Source of the DNA: Hordeum vulgare subsp. vulgare
Lineage: Eukaryota > Streptophyta > Magnoliopsida > Poales > Poaceae
Assembly (NCBI RefSeq): GCF_904849725.1
Contig: NC_058518.1
Span: 420,367,081 to 420,431,080 of the forward strand
Reading direction: 5' to 3'
Length of the DNA: 64,000 nucleotides
A model generated the notes under the pieces. The model did not search any database. It was given only the letters and a program-made list of their open reading frames with translations, and was not told where the DNA came from. The translations under genes and the position numbers were made by a program. This document shows, piece by piece, positions 56,122-64,000 of this stretch; the first letter of the stretch is position 1, and each line of letters starts with the position of its first letter.

Positions 56122-56438
56122 CTCCACTTAATCCAGCTGGAGGGGCCTCCTCTCACCAACAGGTGGGGTCGGGGCCCACCTGTTGGGTCCCTTTCTCTCT
56201 CCTCTCGTCTCCTTCTTCCTCCTTCCGATCTGTCCCGACCGAGAGCAGCAGAGGCGACAACCTCGCTGGTGCCTGCGACGGGAGACCACGTCGGTCTTGG
56301 GCGCCGACGGGGATGGATGCGCCGATCCACCCCGCGCCCATGGGTGGTCGAGACGGAGACGGGGGTGCCGTGAGGCGGTCGGTCGAGGCGAAGGAAAAAG
56401 GGCGGCAGTGGTGAGCTCGAGCCGGAGCTCTGGTCTAT
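56122..56438. other. Flank of E2, continuation of 47485-49242 segment
   Basis: GC-rich DNA that follows the right GATGT. CACCAACAGGTGGG/CCCACCTGTTGGG forms an inverted repeat near 56153-56187. No gene supported. It ends near the proposed LTR end at 56439. Confidence 0.4.
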
Positions 56439-58200
56439 TGATGTCAGTTGTGCTTCCCCTTGCAACGGCACCAGAAGAATGCTGCTAGCACTCTCCGGCA
56501 ATCGAAACTAGAAGAACGTTGTTGACGGCCCACCAACGCGTGGGATCGTAGCAGTTTTCGAGGGTAGAGTATTCGACCCAAACTTGTTGGTAAGCCAGAC
56601 AGGAGGTGAGAGAATACTCTCGAGTATTAGCAGCTGAATTTGTCAGATTCAACCACACCTGAAAGATTAGTATCTGCAAGCAAAGTAGTAACAACAAAGT
56701 AGTATGATAACAACGGTGTCAGAAACGATCTGTTGACACGGCAGACTATTTCTAACGATTGTATCAATGGCGCCAAGTTGCCTCGTTGACGGAAGTTGTC
56801 AGTTCCCGTCAACGACCAGCGAAAAAGTATTGTAGCAGGTGGCAGCAGTGTAACGAGTAATAGCAATGGCAAGGAACAGCAGTAGTGACAGCAGTAGCAA
56901 GTAGCAACAGTAGCAAGCGACGGTAGCAGCAGAGCAAGACAAGTAACAGCAGTAGTAGCAGAGCAAGACATGTAACAACAGTAGCAGCAGAGCAAGACAA
57001 GTAACAGCAGCAGCAATAGTAGTAACAGCAGTAGAGCAAAACAAGTAACATCAGCAGCAACAGTAGTAACAACAGTAGTAGGACAAACTCGTAGCCAATG
57101 GGCCGGTGATTTGTTTGGATGATATTCATCATGCAACAGTTATAACACAGAGAGATATGTTAGTAGCTCCCGTTCGTCAATGTGATGTAGGCATGCATTC
57201 CGTGTGTCGTCATACATGCTTAGGGAAAAGAACTTGCATGACATCTATTGTCCATCCCTCCCGTGGCAGCGGGGTCCAAAAGGAAACTACGGGATATTAA
57301 GGTTCTCCTTTTAATAAAGAACCAGACCAACGCATTAGCACTTGGTGAACACATGAACTCCTCAAACTATGGTCATCACCGGGAGTGGTTCCGGTTAGTG
57401 TCACTCCGGGGTTGCCGGATCATAACACATAGTAGGTAACTACAACTTGCAAGATCGGATCTAAAACACACATATATTGGTGGCAACATAATATATCAGA
57501 TCTGAAATCATGACATTCGGGACCTAGTGACAAGCATTAAGCATGGCAAAGTAGTAGCAACAACAATCTCAGAACATAGTGGATACCAGGGGTCAATCCC
57601 CATCAAAACTAACTCGATTACATGATAGATCTCATCCTACTCATCACCGTCCAGCGAGCCTATGAATAGATTACTCATGAACGACGAAGAGCTTCATGGA
57701 ATTGGAGAGGGAAGAAGGTTGATGATGACAATGGCGACGGTTTCCCCTCTCAAGAGCCCAAGACGGACTCCAGATCTGCCCTCCAGATGAAGAACAGGTT
57801 GTGGCGGCGCCTCCGTATCGTAAACACGACGAAAACTTCTCTTTTTATTTTTTCTTGGACGAAAGGGAACTTATAGACCTGAGGTTGGGGGCGGCAGAGC
57901 CGTGTGGGACCCACAAGCCTGCCCACCGCCACCAGGGGGTGGTGGCGGAGCCAGGGCTTGTGGCCCACTGGACCACCCCCTCAGGTGGAACTTGGCGCAG
58001 ATATTTTTCATATTTTCCAAAAATGCTCCCCGTAAATTTTCAGGACGTTTGGAGAACTTTGATTTCTGCACAAAAATAACACCAAGGCAATTCTGCTGAA
58101 AACAGCGTCAGTCCAGGTTAGTTCCATTCAAATCATGCAAATTAGAGTCCAAAACAAGGGCAAAAGAGTTTGGAAAAGTAGATACGATGGAGACGTATCA
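56439..58200 (-). repeat. 3' LTR of minus-strand Athila-type element
   Basis: On the minus strand it begins TGATACGTCTCCATCG at 58200 immediately after a purine tract. Its inner part has the AGCAGTAACA-type trinucleotide repeats (about 56830-57085) typical of one Triticeae gypsy LTR family that I associate with Sabrina. The left end is less sure: I place it at TGAT 56439 because the tail GCAAGGGGAAGCACAACTG is followed by CATCA, resembling the E1 LTR tail. A primer-site-like motif (CTGGTGCCGTTGCAAGGGG) lies within this tail. Confidence 0.65.
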
Positions 58201-60183
58201 ACTCCCCCAAGCTTAAAACCTTGCTTGTCCTCAAGCAATTCAGTTGACAAACCGAGAGAGAAAGAAAAACTTTGACAAACTCTGTTTGATATTGTTGTTG
58301 CAACTATGTCTAACTCATAACCAGAATTTCAGCAAGATCACAAGTTAACCACATAAGCAAATGACACAAAGATCTCACGGTAAACTAATATCGATGGCAT
58401 AATCAGCTAACGAGCAAATAATAATGAGTTGCAAATACCAACAATTCAATAAAACAAGCATGAAGCAATATGAATAGGTGGCATCTCGCTAGCTCTTTCT
58501 GAGACCGCAAAACATAAATGCAGAGCACTTTCAAAGATCAAGGGCTGACTAAACATTGTAATTCATAGCAACGAAGATCCAGTCATAGTCATACCCAATA
58601 TCAATCAAAAGCAAAGCATAAAAATGACAGAGGTGCTCTCTAATTGGTGCTTATATAAGAGGAGGATGACTCAACAAGAAAATAAATAGACATGCCCATC
58701 GCAGAGGGAAGCATTGATTTGCAGAGGTGCCAGACTCAAGCTTTGAAAACAGAGACAATAATTTTGGGTGGCATGCTTTCATTGTCAATGCAATGACCAA
58801 GAGTTCTCAATATCTTCCATGCTACTCATTCTATAGGCGGTTCCCAAACAGAAAAGTAAAGTTTTAACTCCCCCACCACCAATCAATCACAGTCCACGGC
58901 TAGCCAAATCCTCGGGTACCGTCCATACTAACATCAATCCGGGGGGAGTCTTGTTTTACAGTTATGTTTTCGATTTAAGCGTGGAACTGGGCATTCCAAT
59001 TACCGGCCCCTTTCTCGTGAATGACAGTGAATAAACACATGTCGAGGATAACACTCCTAGCATAAATAGGTAAGTATGGTGGACTCTCATGGAAATTTTT
59101 TTGGGTTTATGGAAGTGGATGCACAAGCAGTATTCCGCTTAGTACAAGTGAAGGCTAGCAAAAGACTGGGAAGCGACCAACTAGAGAGCGACAACAGTCA
59201 TCAAGATGCAATGAGTTTGACTAACATTAAATGCAAGCATGAACAGGATATAAATCACCATGAACACGAACATCATAGAGGCTATGTTGATTTTGTTTCA
59301 ACTACATGCATGAACATGCGCCAAGTCAAGCCAATTGAAACATTCAAAGGAGAATACCATCCTATCATACTACATCATAGTCATCTCAAAATCTATGTTG
59401 GCAATCAAGACAAACCATTATAAGCTCTCAACTAAATAAGCATGGCATCAGAAACTATGATCTCTAAGTTGTCATTGCAAACATGGTTTTCTCACAACAA
59501 AGCTGAATCTGGGTCGATAAGCTAGTCATATTTACAAAAACAAAATAGATAGATTTCATACAAGCTTTTCCAGTCTCAGTCACTTCATCATATATCATCA
59601 TTATGGCCTTTCACTTGCACGATCGAACGATGTGAACAATAGTAAGAGCATTGGACTAAGCTGAATCTGTAGGCAAACACAAAGGAGAAGACAAGGTAAT
59701 ATGGCTCTTTGAAAGCTAAACAGGTATGCATGCAAGAACCACTAAACACCGTAACCAATATCTTCTACCTTGACCCAAAGAAAAATAAAACTATTTACAC
59801 GGGAAAGCTCCCAACAAGCAAAAGAAGAAAGAAAAATCTTTTTGGGTTTTCTCAAAAGGACACAAAACAAGAAAACAAGAAAACGAAAATAAACTAGCAT
59901 GGATAATACAGTGGCAAAGTGTAAACACCGGCCAACAAAGTGAAAGCATAAGCATGAATGTAAAGTTGGTGAGAACACGTACTCCCCAAGCTTAGGCTTT
60001 TGGCCTAGCTTGGTCTACTCCCATGGATGGTCCTGGCGAAACCCAAAATCATAATGGGTGTTATACAGGAGTGCTGCAGCCACTGCCTGAATAGCTGCCT
60101 CACGAAGTCGAGCAGCCGTCGCCTCCCTCTCATACTCCTCTGCCTCTCCTATGGTTATGTAGTATCTTCGTTTTACCTGAACG
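58201..60183 (-). other. Purine tract and non-coding 3' interior
   Basis: On the minus strand TTAAGCTTGGGGGAGT ends at 58201, directly before the LTR: a clear polypurine tract. The 2 kb upstream has no supported gene; another CCAAGCTTAGGC motif lies near 59987. Short plus-strand frames here are chance. Confidence 0.7.
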
Positions 60184-61089
60184 TCAAATAAAGCAGGAGC
60201 AGGAAGGGTAATATGGAAAACACGCTGCCGGTTTTATCAAGCGGTATAGGAGGGATCCATGATCTCTCTCAAGGAACTGGTAGCGTGTTAGAGCGACACG
60301 AGCAAGGTAGGATGTACGGAGAGGAGGGTCTTCTGGATGGATGGATACTCCAAGAAAATTTGCTAAGCGTGTAGCATAAACTCCACCAAATAAATCCCCC
60401 TCACTGGCATTTTTATTCAGCCTCCTTGCTATTATAGCTCCCATATTGAAGCTGATGTCATCTGTTACCGCGCTCTTAAGGATACTAAGGTCGGAAGCGC
60501 ATAGATGACAATGTGCACCCTTGCCGTTAATGCACCTACCTATGAAGAGGGCAAGGTAGTGCAAGGCAGGGAAATGGATGCTTCCTATGGTGGCTTGTGT
60601 GATATTTCTGGTTTCTCCAACAGTTATACTGGAGACAAAGTCTCTGACCAAAGACTTAGAAGGATCATTAATACTACCCCCATCGGGTATCTTGCAAATC
60701 CTACTGAAATCCTCCAAATCCACGGTATAGGATTTATCGTACTGATCAAACAGTATGGATGAGTCACGGCCAACTGAAAATTAAAATCTACGCACGAAAG
60801 AGGCAGTGAGCATAGCATACTGTTCACATTTTTCTGAGAGGAATTCTTCTAACCCGGCATTGCGGACAAGTGTATCAAACTCATCCTTGAAACCTGCTTC
60901 GATCATGAACTCATCGGAAGACCATTCACATGGTTGTACCGGTGCGTCCCTTAGTTGAAAAGGTTCGGGCTCCCGAAAAGAAAGACGAGGACCCTTCTTA
61001 CTTGAGGAACCACCATGAAACTTCCTCTTGAACATAATTTCCTTTTGCTGAAATTTTTGAAGTTCAAGAGAAAAGTGAATGAAAACCAA
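60184..61089 (-). pseudogene. ATHILA ORF-like protein with in-frame stop
   Basis: One frame with a TAA at 60781-60783 divides into an upstream part (SSKKGPRLSFREPEPFQLRD; FDTLVRNAGLEEFLSEKCEQ) and a downstream part (VDLEDFSRICKIPDGGSIND; ISFNMGAIIARRLNKNASEG; LFGGVYATRLANFLGV). The pattern resembles the plant ATHILA ORF-1 family found in Athila-lineage elements and LARD-like derivatives. Biochemical role is not known. The stop probably inactivates this copy. Confidence 0.65.
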
Positions 61090-61816
61090 CCATACCTTGT
61101 AGCAACTACTCCTACTAGTTCCTAGAGACCGTATCCTGCGCTTAAACTACTTGGGACCAGCTAAAATCAACAGTTCTAGCTCAAGAACAGGGTCACCAAG
61201 GTAGCAAGAATACGCGAAGGATAAAGCACTAGAGCAAAAACTAATTGGACCAATGGAGGAGTCACTTACCAAGGAGTAATTTCCCCAAAACGGTTCGGAG
61301 AATGGTGCTTTGAGCAAGAAGATCGAAAATCACAGCCAAATGAGCAAGAACACGGGTTTGAGCTGCGAAACAATTTTTTTCTGGAGGTGGAAGATGAGGC
61401 TGGGAGCTGGAATGAGTGGAGGGGGTGCTTGTGGGCCCCCCAAGCTTGCACTTTGCCACCAGGGTGTGGCGGTGGCAGGGCTTGTAGCCCACTGGTCTGG
61501 CCCCCAGGCCAGCTCTCAGGCCTTGTAATTTTCAAAAATTCCAGAAAAAATCATACTAGATTTTCAGGACCATCGGAGAACTTTTATTTTCGAGGTATTT
61601 TTCTCCGGGACGCTAAAACAGAAAACAGGAAAAGCTAAACTAATTCTATCATTTTTCTTCTAAGCCAAAAAAATGAAAGCTTAAAACAGAGGTATGTGAC
61701 TCTTTGATTCATCCGTTTCGTGGTCATCGAAAGAAATCCGTCAATGGGGTTGATCAAGTCCTCGTGACAAAACCTTCTCGAATCGCAAGGGAGAACAGAG
61801 AATTTTCTATTAGCCA
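61090..61816 (-). other. Spacer between protease and ATHILA-like ORF
   Basis: Non-coding. On the minus strand it has a GC-rich stretch (GGGGGCCAGACCAGTGGGC; CCTGGTGGCAAAGTGC) followed by GGTAAGTGACTCC near 61260, which looks like leader or intron sequence upstream of the next ORF. This is where pol would be in an autonomous element. Confidence 0.5.
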
Positions 61817-64000
61817 CTAAGTCACCTCAATGGGGATATGTATCTCCCCAACAAGCAAATCATACTTCATCTTGACACGAGGAATAGGGCATTCAAAGCT
61901 CCCAATGAGAATCGATGAAGTCTTTTCGATAGCATTGATGCAATGTACTTGATATCGTTTCTTCGGAAAGTGCACTGTGTGCTCATTACCGTTGACATGG
62001 AAAGTGACATTGCCTTTGTTGCAATCTATAACAGACCCTGCAGTGTTTAAAAAGGGTCTTCCGAGGATGACAGCCATGGCATCGTCCTCAGGAATATCCA
62101 AGATAACAAAGTCTGTTGAGATAGTGGTGTTAGCAACCACAACAGGCACATCCTTGCAAATGCCGATAGGGAAAGCAGTTGATTTGTCGGCCATTTGCCG
62201 AGAAATTTCAGTGTGTGTCAACTTATCCAACTCAAGTCTACGATAAAGAGAGAGCGGCATAACACTAACACCGGATCCAAGGTCGCATAAGGCAGTTCTT
62301 ACGTAGTTTCCTTTAATGGAGCAAGGTATAGTGGGCACTCCGGGATCACCAAGTTTCTTAGGAGTTCCACCTTTGAAAGTGTAATTGGCAAGCATGGTGG
62401 AGATCTCAAGATCTGGTATCTTCTGTTTATTAGTCACGATATCTTTCATGTACTTGGCATACAGAGACATTTTGAGCATATCAGTTAACCGCATCTGCAG
62501 AAAGATGGGTCTTATCATCTCAACGAAGTGCTCAAAATCCTCATCATACTTTTTCTTGGATGGCTTAGGAGGGAAGGGCATAGGTCTCTGAACCCATGGC
62601 TCCCTTTCTTTACCATGCTTCCTAGCAGGGAAGTCATTATTATCGTATCTCTTAGGTTGTGGGTTATCAGGATTAACCGTAGGTTCAATCTCCACATCCT
62701 CATCATTGCTGGGTTGAGCATTATTATGAACATCACTGTCCATATTGTCACCAGGTTCATGTTCATCACCAGATTGTGTTTCTGCATGAGACGCTGAAAT
62801 ATCATTAGGTTCTTCAGGTGTGACAGTATTTGGTGAACTGGCATGTAGGTTTCTATCATCCTTCTTCTTCTCCTTAGGATGACTGGGTGTATCAGCATTG
62901 ATTCCTTGAGAATCTTGATCAATTATCTTAGGATGACCTTCAGGATACAAAGGTTCCTGAGTCATTTTGCCTCCTCTAGTAATGACTCTGACAGTGTTGT
63001 CATTTAATTCATTGAGCAAGTGATTCTGAGCTTTAAGTACTTGTTCTACCTGAGTAGTAATCATAAAGGCATGTTTACTCAGAAGCTTCAGATCATTGAC
63101 ATTTCTGTCTACACAAGCACTTAAATGGCTAAGCATACGAGTACTTTGTTCCAAATTTCTGCTAACATAATCATTGAAACTCTGTTGTTTGGCAACAAAG
63201 TTGTCAAATTCATCAAAGCATAGGCTAGCGGGTTTGTCAAAAGGAATATCACTCTCATCAAACCTACGTAGAGAATTCACTTCTACTACCTGTATGGGGT
63301 TATCGAGACCATGGATCTCTTCGATAGGTGGTAGATTTTTGACATCTTCAGATCTAATGCCTTTCTCTTGCATAGATTTCTTGGCTTCTTGCATATCTTC
63401 GGGACTTAGCAATAGAATACCTCTTTTCTTCGGAGTTGGCTTAGGAGGTGGTTCAGGAATAGTCCAAGCATTATCGTTGATCAAGATGTTATTCAGTAGG
63501 GTCTCGGTTTGTTGTACAGTTCGTTCCCTAAAAACACAACCGACACAACTATCTAGGTGGTCTCTAGAGGCATTGGTAAGTCGGTTATAGAGGATATAAA
63601 GTATCTCGTTCTTCTTAAGAGGGTGATCAGGCAAAGCATTCTGTAGCTGGACTAGCCTCCCCAAGCTTGTGGAAGACTCTCTTCTTGGAGTTGAGCAAAG
63701 TTGTATATTTCCTGCAAGGCAACTTGCTTCTTATGGGCAGGGAAATATTTCTCACAGAAGTAATATACCATATCCTGGGGACTACTCACACATCCAGGAG
63801 CAAGAGAGGTGAACCAAGCTTTAGCGTCATCCTTTAGAGAGAAAGGAAACAACTTAAGGATATAGTAGTGGCGGATCTTCTCCTCATTACTGAAAAGGGT
63901 GGCTATATCGTGTAGTTTGGCAAGATGGGCTACGACCGTCTCAGACTCATAACCGTGAAAAGGATCAGATTCGACTAGAGAGATTATCTCAGGATCGACA
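61817..64000 (-). pseudogene. Athila-type Gag and aspartic protease, frameshifted, partial
   Basis: The frame entering from the right edge reads SDPFHGYESETVVAHLAKLH then LKLFPFSLKDDAKAWFTSL, typical of Athila Gag. It ends at QAWGG-stop near 63652. The next frame resumes GRLVQLQNALPDHPLKKNEI, so a one-base change in the GGGGAGG stretch at about 63655 breaks Gag. The second frame (615 codons to 61817) covers the Gag C-terminus, a charged linker, and an aspartic protease with DLGSGVSVMPLSLYRRL, QMADKSTAFPIGI and MAVILGRPFLNTAGSVIDC. The protease active triplet is DLG where retroviral-type enzymes have DTG/DSG; I believe Leu is usual in Athila. No reverse transcriptase follows. Confidence 0.88.

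Larger units (their letters stand above)
56439..64000 (-). mobile_element. Athila-type gypsy element lacking pol, 5' part outside window
   Basis: Minus-strand order: Gag, protease, spacer, ATHILA-like ORF, long non-coding part, purine tract, 3' LTR. No integrase, reverse transcriptase or RNase H is found between protease (ending 61817) and the LTR, so the element seems non-autonomous by structure. Gag and the ATHILA-like ORF are each damaged. The 5' LTR and primer site would be right of the window. Confidence 0.8.

Noticed and set aside
56627..57136. Leu/Cys-rich minus-strand proteins of 81-169 residues
   Set aside because: They are translations of AGC/AAC/AGT trinucleotide repeats within the Athila-type LTR.
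62515..62922. Met/Ile-rich 135-codon minus-strand frame
   Set aside because: It is an out-of-frame shadow of the Gag-protease linker.

Overview
The window is nuclear DNA of a Triticeae grass (wheat, Aegilops or barley type). The evidence is three copies of an Angela/BARE-1/WIS-type Ty1-copia LTR with TG...CA ends, Athila-type Ty3-gypsy elements with a tRNA-Asp-like primer site, grass MITEs, and a few low-copy plant genes lying in a repeat-rich background. All boundaries and identities were read by eye; no alignment or database search was run.

Layout. 1-7981: an Angela element on + (window starts inside its 5' LTR), with gag-pol in one frame broken by two stop codons; it sits in a gypsy-like LTR remnant on - (7982-8558). 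8559-9310: GC-rich degenerate repeat. 9.9-12.6 kb: an intact two-exon P-type cyclin gene with a duplicated block in its leader. 12.86-14.37 kb: a relic of a PPR gene 3' end, split by a PIF/Harbinger element. 14.9-19.7 kb, minus: a two-exon grass protein gene of unknown function whose 2.5-kb intron holds a tandem TRIM element, a chloroplast atpA fragment and a Tourist-like MITE. 20.15-24.25 kb: a hAT-like element, a 68-bp minisatellite, a long-TIR element and a second GC-rich repeat block. 24.6-26.8 kb: an intact PPR gene, followed at 27.2-28.0 kb by a decayed second copy of the cyclin gene.

From 28.4 kb onward the window is a nested retrotransposon stack. A non-autonomous Athila-like element (LTRs at 29.25 and 34.54 kb, one ORF of unknown function) is joined to a second 834-bp-unit-plus-LTR block at 35.05 kb. 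That second LTR was hit by an Angela deletion derivative on - (37071-43292, target duplication TTGCT). A solo Angela LTR follows (43767-45585, duplication GTATC). It splits an element carrying a Transposase_28-like ORF, which is followed by an unclassified LTR-like segment. A complete non-autonomous element related to the one at 29 kb lies at 49243-56116 (duplication GATGT). The right edge is a minus-strand Athila-type element with gag-protease and an ATHILA-like ORF but no reverse transcriptase before its 3' LTR; it runs off the window.

How it fits together. The four low-copy loci (cyclin, unknown protein, PPR, cyclin pseudogene) form one gene island of about 18 kb that appears to have arisen partly by duplication of a PPR-cyclin pair. 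Everything else is transposon. The most informative observations are the precise insertion records (target duplications, a paralogous empty site, repair filler at a deletion), the three-LTR TRIM inside an intron, the plastid insertion, and the conserved uncharacterised ORF and hairpin in the two non-autonomous gypsy elements.
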